The notes under the pieces were generated by a model. That model was given only the letters and a program-made list of their open reading frames with translations, was not told the origin of the DNA and searched no databases. From positions 10,973,131 to 11,037,130 of the forward strand of contig CM040742.1 in assembly GCA_022829145.1 (NCBI GenBank): 64,000 bases of DNA, in the 5' to 3' direction. Shown one piece after another: positions 1 to 13,256 of the stretch (position 1 is the stretch's first letter; each line of letters starts with the position of its first letter). Both the position numbers and the translations under genes were made by a program. The DNA comes from Albula goreensis (taxonomy: Eukaryota > Chordata > Actinopteri > Albuliformes > Albulidae).

Positions 1-700
1 TAATGAGTTTTGATATAAAACACAAACGTTTTCCTCATCATCGTGGTTAGTTTTATATAATTATGATGTACGTAAATGAACACGAATTACGACCCATGTT
101 GGTTTATTGAGAGATAATAAATGAAAAGATAATAAAGGGATTTGCGCTCACATATAGATATGCTCATATATATTGTGCTTAGAGCGTCGCCTTGCTGCGT
201 GGAGCAAGAATGCGAGGCGCAGCACCGTGTCGCAAGCGCAGGCAACACTGAAACTGCTAACGGTCTGTGCATGTTGTCATAGCGACTCCACTGCATTGCG
301 GATCTTAATGGGAGCAAAGAAAGATACAGCGGAAAAAACTCAGACACTGTAAATGTAACCTTACTGTGGAGGATTCATCCAAACTGCGAAGCAAACAGTC
401 AAATGGTGCACATCAGCATATTTTATTTTAGCATAAATTATACCATTTGTTTCTACAGGTATTTTCTACATAGTAGAAGAATGAAATAAAATTAATGTGT
501 ACCAGGATTTAGCTCTTTTAATTGCTTGGATGACCGACATGTCTTAAGTGGAGAGACATATCTTTTCGCATTATAGTAGCCTATACCAAGTGCTGACTGT
601 GATAAAAACATGAGACTACATGATGTTTTCTCATTTTGCATTGTATAGCAACGATCACCTATTGCAAGGAGGGGCGGACATTACGTAGGCTGCGTTTTAA
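1..700. other. 5' flanking DNA, no gene seen
   Basis: I see no coding exon, RNA gene or recognisable repeat here. Positions about 180-310 are locally rich in CpG compared with the AT-rich DNA around them, which would fit the edge of a promoter or a regulatory element, but no specific site can be named. Confidence 0.4.
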
Positions 701-769
701 TGGATGGCTTCGGAGGCGGGTTATTAATAACACACTAACACCCCCTCTTCTCCCCCCTTCCTCTCTCTC

Positions 770-1095
770 TCTCCTCTGCAGTGTAATGTGTTTCGCTGCT
801 TCGTCTTGCCTGCTCAGCTGGTGCAAACACAGTCGTTGTGGTGCAGATGCAGGGAGCGTTACAACCTTTGCCGCAGCGCCTGGGGCTCGGTCGCCTTTAC
901 CCACACTCGTCACTCGCCAACGGATGCTGTAGATGCGTTTCATTAGCCCTGTCTCTCGTGCTCCCCTTTCGTGGTGTGCTGAAGGAGCAGCGGGGCAAAG
1001 ACAAACGTACATAAACACTGCACCGCGCAGGACCTCGGCATCCGTTTTAAAGAAAGCCCAATTGAGAGTGCGGCGACAAATGCACACTTTGCCAG
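770..1095 (+). promoter_or_regulatory. Candidate promoter and non-coding first exon of the sialyltransferase gene
   Basis: The stretch 690-1095 is CpG-rich relative to its surroundings, follows a CT-rich tract (741-777), and ends in a strong splice-donor match (CAG|GTAAGA, with GT at 1096-1097). The coding exon at 10063 begins with only 15 bases of 5' UTR after a good acceptor, so at least one upstream untranslated exon must exist; ST6GAL genes are known for untranslated first exons. This segment is the best candidate I can see on the correct strand. The transcription start is not visible, and the left limit is a guess. Short ORFs in both directions here look like chance. Confidence 0.4.
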
Positions 1096-3835
1096 GTAAG
1101 ACGATGATCTCATGCATGCATGCCCTTTCACTTAAATAAAGACATTTTCCCCTTTGAATGTTAATTATTGCTTGATACGTTGTGCGTTCATGCACGTAAA
1201 CGTGCTATGTGAAGACACTTTAATAACATAGCTTTCATCCATCGTCCCCTTGATGCGTAGCTCAAGCAAGCGGTCACAGAAGCGGGATGGCGGATCCAAA
1301 AGAGGCTTTCAACTAACCAAAAGGAGAGGGGGGAAGCTGTGAAAATGGGATACAAGGTGAGCTCATTTTCCTCTCGCGCTGTCACAGCAAACGCGCACTC
1401 CAATGAGCAGATGCTGGTAGCAGTCCGGTCCTCCAGCTGGTTTGTTTTTATCATGCTCCTGCTACAATGGGGCCCTTATTCCTGTTAATGGAAGCGCTTC
1501 AATTCAGCCACGCGTTTGTGACGTCTCACGCTGACCAAATAAACTGGTACTTCACGCGTAGAAGCCTGTCCTAATAGTCTCAAACATTTCTACTCTTCAG
1601 ATACATTTTTATGTTAAATACTCTTCTTAGCCACTGCTATGACTGTCCGTTATTTTAAATCCTATTTAACGAAATATTATTTTTTTTGCTAATAGATTTT
1701 TTTTGGCCATAGCCATCTTTATCCACTGTCATGACACATTTTGAAAAACAAATTGGTAGAAATGATTTACCATTTCAGGCACTCATATTGCCAATCAGAA
1801 GACTCCTACCAACTTACCACTTATGTTTAATTTCTTGGAAAAACAATCTTGATCTGTAGATGAGACATCTTGAAGACCTTTAGCAAATACCAGCACCCAT
1901 CTAAAGTGCATACTGTGTGTATACCATGGTAATTAAATACACTCTTGGGGCTTGTGGGCAACAGAGAGAGTGCAAATGGAACATCTAAGCTGCTAAGAAA
2001 AGATGAGCCGTGCTGAAGGACTGTAGTTACTTTATCAGAGCTATTTATTGACAGAAGCATCATAGTCAGGTATCACAAAGATGATGAGAAGTGTGTCACG
2101 ATGAGAACAGATCGTTCAGCCCATCTGGACTTGCATCATTCGGTGTACGGTGCAGGGTGCTGGGCCTCTGTCCGCTCAGACATAAGAGACCGGCCTCAGA
2201 CATTTGTTTTAATTGAGTCAAGCAACTTCCCTTTGTCAGAAAATCCTAAATAAATGATTTCGTTCATTAGCGTGATGAAAAAGTGAAGTGCTAGCCAAAT
2301 ACCTATTAATTACATATACTGTATATCTAAAACTAATGTTGTATATGTGCCATACAACCTAAAACAAAACCTGCAAACATTCTCCTTTCATGCATCCCTA
2401 GTTCCAGCTCTTCATAAAAACAGTCTATTTTAATGGTTTTGGTGCTGGTAGCCCCAGATTAAAGGGGAATGTTTTGATATCCCTGAGTATCGTATGGCTG
2501 GGGAGTCCAGATGCACAATTACCGTTAGCGGCTATAGCCAGAGGTCCATATTGGTGAGGCAACAGTTGGGTCAGCCTCGCCGGAAACATACGAGATGAGC
2601 TGACATTGGAGTCAATGCTCTCTAGCATCCTCTCTTAGTCAGTCAGGCACCAGCCGGCTCATAGCCTGAACATTCGCGGCCTCTGAATTTCTCACTGCAT
2701 GGGCGATATCTGATGGGTGCCACACCTTCATTGTTAGAAACAGCTAAGGAAAAATGCCGCATGTGATTGGAGGAGGCACATCTACAGCCACTTCCACTGG
2801 AAGTGGAAAAATATGATGTTTTAGAAAGGTATGTATACTTTTAAGGGTTCTTATAAGGGTGGTGTACTTTTCAGAACAGAGTGAGAAAGCAGGGTAGAAG
2901 TTGGGTTTCAGGATCCGTCCCAGTTGGGATGGTTCTCTTGTATCCTTGAGCAAGGTACCAACCAGAATAGCTTAAACAAAAATAGTGTGCAGTAAAAATA
3001 GGTAGTCTAGGCTAGAGCAAGTCACCTTGAACAAGTCTTTTTTCAAAGAAATTCACACACAAGACTTTTGCGTTTTTCTCTCAAAGAAGGGCATCCATTT
3101 TCCCTTGGCATACTTGGTGTGGTCCTGTTTCTGCCCGTTTTCTACCATCCCACAGCTAAATTAAATTCAGCGCCCTTGTATTCCTTCTCTGATTTCATCA
3201 CAAATGAATCTTGTCTGTGAAGTTGGTGATGGTACAACTGCTAACTTTGGTGATGAGCTGATGAACTTTTCGGCATTCCCGCTGTGTTTGGCTCTTGCAA
3301 TTCATCTCATCAGTGATGATGGGACGTTGTAACCATTACCAAACAAGGTCATACAAATAAAAATAATAATGTAATGTTTAAATGTTTCATCTTTAACAAG
3401 ATTCAAAACATTATCTAAAATTCTACATAGGAACATTAGTACCAGTCCCCCACAGAAGTGCAGTGCCGTATACATAACATTAGCTACACATCTGTTTGTT
3501 TTTAAGGGGATCCGACAATATCAGGGAAATGTTGCCAGAGCGCAATCTAATGCTATTCAAACCAAAAGCCCAGAAATGGCATTCTTTTTGGCCTCTCTCA
3601 CCACAGTAAAGCGAACTGTTCTGTCCTCGGGTGCAGTAACCACACAACTCTCTTTTTGGATTGTGCAGAGGAAAGAAGCAAAGGCAGGTTGCTGAGATTA
3701 GGGAGGATGTACATGCAGGAGAACGGCACTGAGGATTCAGGCCTACATCTAAAGTTACGTTTTGCAAGCTAAATTATAAAGCATGGAACAAAAAGTTTGA
3801 TGCAAAAAATAAATATGTTTAGACAGTGATATAAG

Positions 3836-4521
3836 TGTAACAATCCACAGAGCACTGAGCTGCTCATCTCTGTAATCCACAGAGCAACTGAGCTGCTCGC
3901 CTCTGTAATCAACAGGGCAACTGAGCTGCTCGCCCCTGTAATCCATGGGGCACCGAGCTGCTCACCTCTATAATCCACAGGGCACTGAGCTGCTCACCTC
4001 TGTAATCCACAGAGCACTGAGCTGCTCACCTCTGTAATCCACAGGGCACTGAGTTGCTCACCTCTGTAATCCACAGGGCACTGAGCTACTCACCTCTGTA
4101 ATCCACAGAGTACTGAGCTACTCACCTCTGTAATCCACAGAGCACTGAGCTACTCACCTCTGTAATCCACAGGGCACTGAGCTGCTCACCTCTGTAATCC
4201 ACAGAGTACTGAGCTACTCACCTCTGTAATCCACAGAGCACTGAGCTGCTCACCTCTGTAATCCACAGAGCACTGAGCTACTCACCTCTGTAATCCACAG
4301 GGCACTGAGCTACTCACCTCTGTAATCCACAGAGCACTGAGCTGCTACTCACCTCTGTCACCTCTGTAATCCACAGAGCACTGAGCTGCTCACCTCTGTA
4401 TCCACAGAGTACTGAGCTGTTTGCTTCTGTATCCACAGAGTACTGAGCTGCTCACCTCTATCCACAGAGTACTGAGCTGCTCACCTCTGTATCCACAGAG
4501 TACTGAGCTGTTTGCCTCTGT
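3836..4521. repeat. 32-bp minisatellite, about 21 copies
   Basis: The unit has the cores CTCTGTAATCCACAGAGCAC and TGAGCTGCTCAC in tandem. Copies differ mainly at a few sites (AGAGCAC, AGGGCAC or AGAGTAC; GCTGCTC or GCTACTC). The rightmost four or five copies lack one or two bases (TGTATCC instead of TGTAATCC). Because 32 is not a multiple of three the frame rotates, so the short minus-strand ORFs across it are not proteins. Confidence 0.93.
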
Positions 4522-7500
4522 AAATCCTAAAATGGAAGGAGGCATTTTAGTTTTACTTTACCAGTAATGTGCTCAAATTTAGTCACCTGTATTAAAAATG
4601 TTAGAGCAGTGAACGTCACTGGGGTTGACACGCTTGGTCTGTAACACGCATGTAAAGATACATTGCTGTGTTGGGAGTGCTCAGGTTTCTTACACTTATT
4701 TTTTTCAATAGAAATGTAACATTTAAGAGGAACAGAAAGTGTGTACAGGTGAGGTGGAAGCCCAGAGGGTTTATACTTTAAGCTCACAAAAATTACCCAT
4801 CTTAACAATGTTAATACACCGTAATACAACAAATGGAGAGGTAGGACCCCCTATGTTGAAAGTTGGTTAAGATTTCAGATCTGGGGCAGGAGAGCCTGTT
4901 TTCTTCCATATCTGCCTCCTCTCACCTCTGGATTGAGTGATCACATGATCCCTGTGGAACCAGACCTTTATTTGGTGGCCTGTTTCCATGGTGACACTGG
5001 GTCACTGGATCTGCAGAATATTAGCACAATACCCTTCTCTTAGGACTCTTACCTTTACAAGAAACTATCTCAGCATGTAGTTTTCTTTCATGGATGAACA
5101 GTGCTTGCAATTTTGGAGGGCTTAATGTCAGCCAAAAAAAGTCTGCCTCAGTTTCATTACCTTTTGTTGATGTAACTGGTCCTGTTGCCAGGCTGGTGTT
5201 CTTTGCCATTTGTCCCAGATGATGTATTTCTCTCTCGGGGTAATTCAGGTTGCCCAGAGTGGCATTATGCTGACAGAAGTATGGATTAGTCATATATATA
5301 ATGGCCTGTGGCTCCAGGGGCCTTTTTCATTAGTGCATCAGAAAGGGCGGGTGCTCCCACTTTGGTTCTGCACAAACTGTAATGGAAATTTATGAGAATG
5401 AGAATGTATCATTTCTGAAATGCAAATGCAATTTAATTATGGGAGCCTGGACCATACTATGGTGAAGATAGCAGTAGCTGGAGGTTGCCATGAAATATTT
5501 CCACCAGTTTGTCCTAAGGAGGGTGAATGTTGTAAATTGCCTTGTGGAATGGCTGATTCTGAGCACTGTTGACTGACCATTTACAGCTGGATCAATCCAT
5601 CTCAATGCCGAGAGGATTAGACCCAACTAACCCCATGTAGTACCTGGGGTGAAGAGGGAATTTTTTTCCCAGGCATATGGTGATTTTAGGTATACCATCA
5701 CTTTTGTCTTGTCCAGGTTTAGGCTGTGTCACAGTAAGAATACAGCCCCCTCTGAAGGGAAGAAGCACCTCCAAAAGGAACATGAGATGCACTTTGAAGG
5801 CTGGATAGCCTCAGCATTCAATTGGTGTACACAAGATCAGTGTGCAGAGACAGCTGAGGGTCCACCAACAATTACTTGTAATGGCACAAGTGAAAATATA
5901 GCCTCGAGTGTTTACTCAGTGCACAAATTTATGATGTCATACTTCCATACAAGCTTAGGAAATGGTGAATTGTTTCAAATGGAACTGAATGCTCTTTTGA
6001 ATAAAAATAAATCATACAAATATTTCCTTCTCTGTGTTCAGTGGTATTCTTTGTTAGGCAGTGTGGGGTGTGAACATTACAATAACAGATACAAGAATTC
6101 ATGTTGTTTTATCAAAATATTTTTCCTTTTCAATTATGATTTTTAGCCTAAAGTTAATTTTAATATTTTCAAACCATGTTTAGAGGTACATCTGCTAATT
6201 TTGTCCCATTTTACTGTTTGTCTGAGCCCTTATTTGTTTTCAGTCATTTTAATGGTGTTTTTGAAATCTTTTCCACTGTTTGCAGTCAATTTTATACATT
6301 ATACATGAGTCACCAGGGATTCAATAATTCAGGAAGACTCAAGTGTGTGGGACACGATACTTAGACCTTTTTTGATAATGGTTTGACTGAAGTCACAAAC
6401 CGTGACTTGCTGCCTGATAAATCACTATAAGCATTACATGTCTTTGGGTTTAAGCCTGATAAGGTGTTGTCTATCACACAAATCACCTATTGTTGAGCTT
6501 TAATTGTATCTCTCTAAGGTCCTGTCATGTAGTATGTCAATATATGAGGGCATTTCTTGGTACATCTCCATACAGAATGTTGTTACTTGGCTCAGCGTAT
6601 TTGTCCATATGGTTCTTGGTTCTGTTTTACTCTCATGTTTAATTCCTTTGCTTGTCTGTTTCCATTGACAGTGCCAAAATTCCTTCAACTTTAAACTGGC
6701 TACCACTTTTTTTATTCAGCCTATTTTTACAGTCTACTGTTGTTTTTATTCAGGCACAAAGGAAGAACTGGGGGGTTATTGTTTGATACTGGATAACGGC
6801 AGGCTATATCTCAACCTTTCAGGTGGAGCAGGTCACAGTTGGGTCCACCATTTAAATGCTACTGAGGATATGAGGAAGCAAAGGTCGACTGAAACAGTGG
6901 TAAAAAGAAATTGAAACACTCAAAACTGCGTGTCATATTGGGTCCGAACTTCACAGATTATCTGACAATTCAGTTAGATTAAGTGATCACTGGGTTGTGT
7001 GAACTCCTGCCTCATAAAAACCAAACAGCAAGGGCGTTGCTACACCCTGATTGGACAAAAGGAGAATGCACTACAACTCATCTCAATCACTAATTAGGAG
7101 CCAGTCCCCACACTGCTGCACACAGATGACCGACATAACCCTCTAAGCGCAAAACCCCATGTATGATGACCCATGTTGTCATCTTGCTTGAATGCCAGCA
7201 ACTTTCTAAACATTTCCCATGACAAGGAATCCTTTTAGAATTTACATTTTTCCCATACAAACCTCCTCTCTTAGGACTCTCCACTCCTGTTTGCACAAAA
7301 ACCCTCTTTATCTGCACCCCTCCCCAAGCCCTATTCCTGCTCACACACAATTTCCTGCCTGGATAACAGAGTGGTGATTATTCTTGCACTAAAACCACAA
7401 AATTTCAACACACCCAGATATGCTGACTATCAAACGGAAGTTAATTTACTCAGATGTGTAACTCATACATATCATGATGAAATTATGATAACTATGTTAT

Positions 7501-9826
7501 AATTAGCAGTCTCTCCTCATTTGACTATGTAGTGTTCTTTATTACGGTATTACATAGTTTGGAGGAATCATCATTAACGCCAATCAGAGTTCAGCATTAT
7601 AAGGCATTCTGTACAGACTTTCCTGTAAGGCCATCAGTCAGTGTACTGTCGGTAGTTAGATACCAGCTCGCAAAGACTGTATCCTCTTTCCTGAGTACAT
7701 TTTTAATGGAACCAATTAAATAGCAAGGCTCAAGGGTGGCTTGCTATGTTTCTGGACTCACATTTATATGCTAGAAAGTACACACTGTTTCTGGCAGGTA
7801 TTAACAGTTTTGTTGACATGTACCCCAACTTAAACAAAACCAGATTTAAGTTTCACACATACTTTAACCTTGGATACTTCTGGACATTGCCAGGCATTTC
7901 CACAAGTGTGGAATCCAGATGTCTGCATGACACATTGGGTAATGCAGTGAATTCCGAAGGTCCGAACTGTGTAAATTGATACATCTTCTAAACCAAGTTT
8001 CTATTGCAATGAATTGCTCACAACAGCTGTGGTTTCTGTACTGTGTTTCCGTGCCAGAGTGATATAGTGAACGTGCCTTCAGACTAAACCCATGGTCCAG
8101 GAGGTTATTGATGGAAGCCAAGAAAGGACAAAAACTGCACCAATCTAGGCAGCATGAGGAAAGTCAGTCATGTGGCAACAGTGAGGGGGTTATATTTGTA
8201 AATGGATTCAACCATTTTCTCTGTGCATACTTGCATGTGATAGACGATGCCAAAAAAAAAAAAAAAAATGAAACTTGAGGAGTTTTAGCAGAATTCCCTT
8301 TAGCAATCCAAAGCAGCAGCATTTCAGCTATTTCTCTTCAATATTCCAGCTCTGAAATAAATGGGCTAAATGCTGTGATTTTTCATTTTGTGCATACAAA
8401 CTTAAAATACAGACGACGTTTGGGGCACAGCCAGTTTTTATTTTTGGTTACAGCTAACTATGTTGTTATTGGTCATGATTCACTTCATCATCTGTCTGCA
8501 CAATGTGTGACTTTCACCATATTCCATAGTCAAAGGATCTGAAATTTGGTAAATGCTGTTATCTGTCAAATGAAACCCTACTTCCTGGCCTCATTGAACT
8601 TGATCCTTGTGTGGCTGGGGAAAGCCCTGCAGGTGGCTGTGAGCCGAGCGCTGATGGTGCTGCCCTACTTATCTGTGCCCTGTTGTGCTGCATTGGTTCA
8701 GCCAGGCTCGTAACATAAGAGGTAACAGATCTTCTTCCCTCTTTGACTCTGCCTTTGAACCACTGAGCAGAACACTTAATCCAGAGGTGCACAACTCAAG
8801 TCTCAACAAAGGTTGGTGTGTAAGGGGTGTTTTGGGGTGTATTTCAGCTTCACTTAAGTGCTCAAGTCAAGTCATTGATTGGTGTAACACTTTAACCCCT
8901 GCCTTGGTTATAGACATTCTGGATTTCACTTAAATCTTAGGCAGATTCTTGGAATCTGTAATAGTTACCCAGAGTAATGATACTGTGGACCTCTGCATCA
9001 CTGTGGACCCCTTGACTTCATTGGAACTGTCTCAGTAAAGTATCCAACTGGAATAAGAGGCCTCTTGTGAACTGGTAACCTAAGTGGTTTCCAAAAGAAA
9101 TAAAACTGAAAATGTTTTATTATGCCACTCCTCAGCTGAGGGATGTGGTCCTCATGCCTCCGCACTCCACAGGGCCCAGGGGACTCCCTTAAATCGTGCT
9201 CTTATTGGTCAGATTAAACCCACAATGCCTGCCAGTGTTAGCGACCCGCTCTGAGGTCATGCCTGAAATGCTTATCAACCTTACGCACTGCATCATCCCT
9301 GCCTGCAGTTGATTATAGAAGTGTGTTGCTGAGGAGAATGTTTTACCTTGTGACTCGCGTTGTCTCAGGTCTTTGGCAGCCACAGACAGGGATTTACCTC
9401 ACTTGCTACTTTTCACTGGATAATCCCCTTTTAAATTTCTTTTTGCTTTAAATTCCATTGGTTTGCATACATTTCTGGAAAACTCTGCCATCTGAAATAT
9501 GCATTTAAATGAAAAAATAATCATGACTGATGGCAGTTTGAGAATTTTATCTTTAAGCGCTTTAAAATGAAAGGTTTACCTTACCTAAACCAAGACCAGT
9601 TTCCATCACGCACCTGGGCGACGCATGATGCTTGGTAGCTCATTGACACCAGAATGCTCATGGCATATTAGGTGAGGTGGAAAAGGATGTGATTATCCAG
9701 CTTGATTAACCCAAGTGTTAGTTAGATGGCAGAGAGTATCAGACTGAGGAGTGTGGCTCAGGCTCTGGGGGACTACTGTCTTTTTCAGAATACAGATCTA
9801 GACATTTCAACACTACATGTGCATGA

Positions 9827-10062
9827 CTTACTCACTCTCTCCCTCTCTCTATTCCCCTACCCCCCTTTTCTCTTCATTTGTCCTTGTTTCCCCCTCTGTC
9901 TCTATTTCCTTAATCTCTCTGCTCCCTCTCTCACTCCCTACCTCCTCCCTGCCTCCTTTCTTTCACTCTCTCCTGCTCTCTTCCTCCTCCCTCCCATCTT
10001 CGCTCTATTCCTCTACTGTCCCTTCCCTCCCTTGTTCTCCTCTCTCTCTCTGTCTGCCTCAG
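9827..10062 (+). repeat. C/T-rich tract ending at the coding-exon acceptor
   Basis: About 235 bases that are almost entirely C and T on the plus strand (CTCTCTCCC, CCTCCCTCCC and similar) end in the AG acceptor at 10061-10062. It is an unusually long polypyrimidine tract for a splice site. The long plus-strand ORF that reads through it gives a low-complexity Ser/Leu/Pro peptide and is not coding. Confidence 0.85.
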
Positions 10063-10077
10063 ATCCCAGGAGCAGCT

Positions 10078-13019
10078 ATGGACCGCGTCAGTCTGCTATG
10101 GCGCTTGCGACGGCGGGCCAGGCGTGGGGTCCTGTGCATGGGCCTGTTCTGTGTGGCCATGGGGCTCCTGTATGCACTGTGCGCTGAGAACAGCGTCCCC
10201 GTCACCGATGCCATCTTCGGGGTGCGTGCTCGAACCCGCGCCCAGCCCCGAGCCCATTCCGTCATCAAGGTGGTGCGGGCAGGTGGGGGTGGGGCCAAGC
10301 CCATATTTGTGAATCCCCAGGATCACCCTGGGATCATTCCAGGGGACCCCCACCGCCCCATCCCTGTGCTCTCAGCCTCCAACGCCAGCCTAGAGGGCGG
10401 AAGCGATCCCCGGAGCAGGAGGAAGGATCTCACTGGTAGTGGGGGAACAGGGTACTTGTCCTGGTTGATGCCCCGTTCACTCAGGCACCTGCTTGAGGGG
10501 ATCTTTGGGGGACGGAGGAGGGTAGGAATGGCAGGGCCAGGGGGAGGCAGTGATGCTGAACTTTTCGGACCCCATGGGACCCTGGGGGAGGTTTGGGATG
10601 AGGAGATGTCCAGCAGCATGCTGGGAAAGCGGCTGAGGAAGGTGGTGCAGAACTACCAGGTAAGATTCCCTGTGGCCTTTTTTGCTCATGGAAAATCACT
10701 CTTTGTATAAATATCCTATCAATTACTGAGCTCTACCATGTCCTTGTATGTCCACGCATGTGCTGTGGAAATAAGCACTAATGTAAGTCTACTGTTGTGC
10801 GTTGTTAATGTATTGTTCCCTGTCAGAATGCTGCATACAAACTGCACTTTGGGGACCGTTAAGATCTATTAATTGAGTGGGAATGATGGGCAGAGGGAGA
10901 GGGAGATGGATGGAGACCAGGATAGTTAAAGGGAGAGAGAGGAAGGGATGACAGAGAGGTAGAGAGGTGGATAGAGGGAGAGAGCAATGGGTACTGAGAG
11001 AAAGATAATTAGGGAGAAAAAGGGAGAGACAGTGATGGATAGTAAGAGGCAAGAAGGTTGATAGAAGGAGGGAGGGATGGAGAGGAATAGACCGGAGGAG
11101 AGTGACAGAAAGAGAGAAAGCAATAGAGGGAGAGAAGGTGGATAGAGTGAAAAAGGGATGGATAGCAGAAGACAGTCTGATGGATGGAGAGGTAGAGAGG
11201 ATGGCTGACAGAGAGTGAGATCTGCTTCGGTGGGGGGAATACTCACTTCTGGGTATTCCTTGGAATGTTATCATCGAATAGCATTAATTTTATATAAGGC
11301 TACCTCATCTTGACAAAGGTATTAAAAAGCTCACTTCAACCTCACTCAGTTCAGGGGACTGTTTAGCCAATCAGATTATCTCAGATGCTCTGCCTCTCTC
11401 TTTCTTTCAGTCTATGAATAAATACGGGGTACCACCCCAGAGCAAGTGGGGAGCAGAAGGATGGGGGTCCACTAAACGGTCTGGCCCTGAGCTGCTGTGT
11501 GAACTGAAGTCTAAAGTTGAGGTTGCCACAGTGACCCCTGACCTTAGGCCCTTCTCTGGCCTCCCCTGGGCCTCGCTGCTGCCCCCACAGCCCCTGACCT
11601 CTGATCTGGGGCCCTTCAAGAGCTGTGCCGTTGTGTCGTCTGCGGGGTCGCTCAAACACTCTGGGCTTGGGAAGGAGATCGGTGAGAGGCCTCTGAACTT
11701 CATTGCCTTTCTGTTACCTTTCTGCGATTCTTGTAATTCTATAGCTTTGTTACCGTTTCTGATCAAGTCTGGTTCAGGCAGTTTAAACCTGACACTATCA
11801 CTCTGTACTGCACTGCACTGCTTTCGCCAGGATTATAGCACAGAGGTGATACAAGGTTATGAATTCGGCAGTTTCTTAAATGCAACACTGCTGATTGGTT
11901 CACATTACACAAAAGTGGAAGTCACCACTTTGTGTTTCACAGTGACCACCCCAGAGTCTGGCTGCTCTCACAGCTCCACTGCTGCACACCAAATGCTACG
12001 TGATAAAAATACACAACACTGACCTAATTTGCTTGATAGGTATTATTTGCACTGTGCTCACTATGCTAAATTCTTTCTGCTCCCAGACTCCCATGATGCA
12101 GTGCTGCGGTTCAACTCTGCTCCAACAGTTGGTTATGAGAAGGATGTAGGAACCAAGACCACTGTTCGCCTCATTAATTCCCAGGTACCTGTGTCCACAC
12201 TCACACAGCTGTGCACACACAAACAAGACACAGACGTATACATATGCATACACAGTATGCAAACACAAAAGCTGCGCACAAATACTTGCACACAGGTGTT
12301 AAACCGCGCAGTCTTTCTCACACGGAAATGGGCACAAACTCACACATACATTTTTTAATCATAATTTTATCACGATGAGTAGTGCCTTGGCGTTGATGTG
12401 ATTTGAGGCTCCATGGCTAAGTCTTCGCAGGGCATTTGCAGGACGTTTTCCGAGCGTTTGTGGCATGCTTTGCAGGTTATGGCCTCAGATGACCACCGCT
12501 TCCTGTCCAGCTCTCTGTACAGTGCAGGGATCCTGGTTGCGTGGGACCCCGCCCCCTACTCCGCTGACCTGGGAGAGGTAACCGTCACATGCCACGAACG
12601 CAAACCTTTGCCTGTATATTACCTGTACCTGTATCTCAGCTTTACTTATATCTCACCTGTATTCCTAATCTCAACTTTACTTGTATCATTTTGCAGAATT
12701 ACTTGAGCTAAGCAGGTTTGGTCTCTTGGTCTGACTGCACCTGTTGTGTAAGGAGTTTCCCAGTGGTAATGCCCACTACAGCGTTACCGCGTTATGGTGT
12801 CCTCCATGGTACTGTGAAGTTTCTCTGTTTCGCTACAGTGGTACAACAGGACAGATTACCCCATCTTCCAGCAGTACCAGAAGTACCGACGGCTGCACCC
12901 ACAGCAGCCCTTCTACATCCTGCACCCCCGCGTGGAGTGGCAGCTCTGGGACAGAATCCAGGCCAACATGGCCGAGGCCATCCAGAGGAACCCACCCTCC
13001 TCCGGCCTGCTGGGTACGC

Positions 13020-13059
<40 letters not shown>

Positions 13060-13206
13060 AGGGAGAGTGTGTTTTCATGTAAAGTGTATGTCTGTGTGTC
13101 TGTGTTTACGTGTCTCTCTGTGTGCAAGTGATGTGAGTACTGAGCATGTGTGTGTTTGAGGGGCATGTGTGTGTGTGTTTCTGTCAACACAAAAGTAAAA
13201 GCTGAT

Positions 13207-13256
<50 letters not shown>

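Larger units (their letters stand above)
1096..10062 (+). other. Probable intron 1 of the sialyltransferase gene
   Basis: This 9-kb stretch has no recognised exon or RNA gene. It contains a 32-bp minisatellite (3836-4521), a poly-A run (8252-8268) and a 230-bp C/T-rich tract directly before the acceptor at 10062. ORFs of up to 165 codons (for example 5649-6146) have no recognisable domain and sit in AT-rich, non-coding-looking DNA. Calling it an intron depends on the first-exon call at about 770-1095. Confidence 0.4.

Noticed and set aside
3836-4521. CRISPR-like repeat array
   Set aside because: The 32-bp units are directly abutting with no unique spacers, in vertebrate DNA; it is a minisatellite.
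5649-6146. 165-codon ORF as a possible gene
   Set aside because: No recognisable domain, AT-rich with many rare features of chance reading, and no splice or promoter context; it lies in a probable intron.
8559-8792. Short ORFs on both strands with a signal-peptide-like start (ATG near 8569)
   Set aside because: The plus-strand frame is under 50 codons and neither strand shows a known motif; nothing supports a gene.
9817-10710. 297-codon plus-strand ORF starting upstream of the sialyltransferase ATG
   Set aside because: The first 87 codons translate a C/T-rich tract that ends in a splice acceptor at 10062; the downstream part is the real exon, and the end reads past the donor at 10660.
12792-13190. 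Minus-strand ORF of 132 codons opposite the sialyltransferase exon
   Set aside because: It is the antisense shadow of a GC-rich exon joined to a (CA)n repeat.
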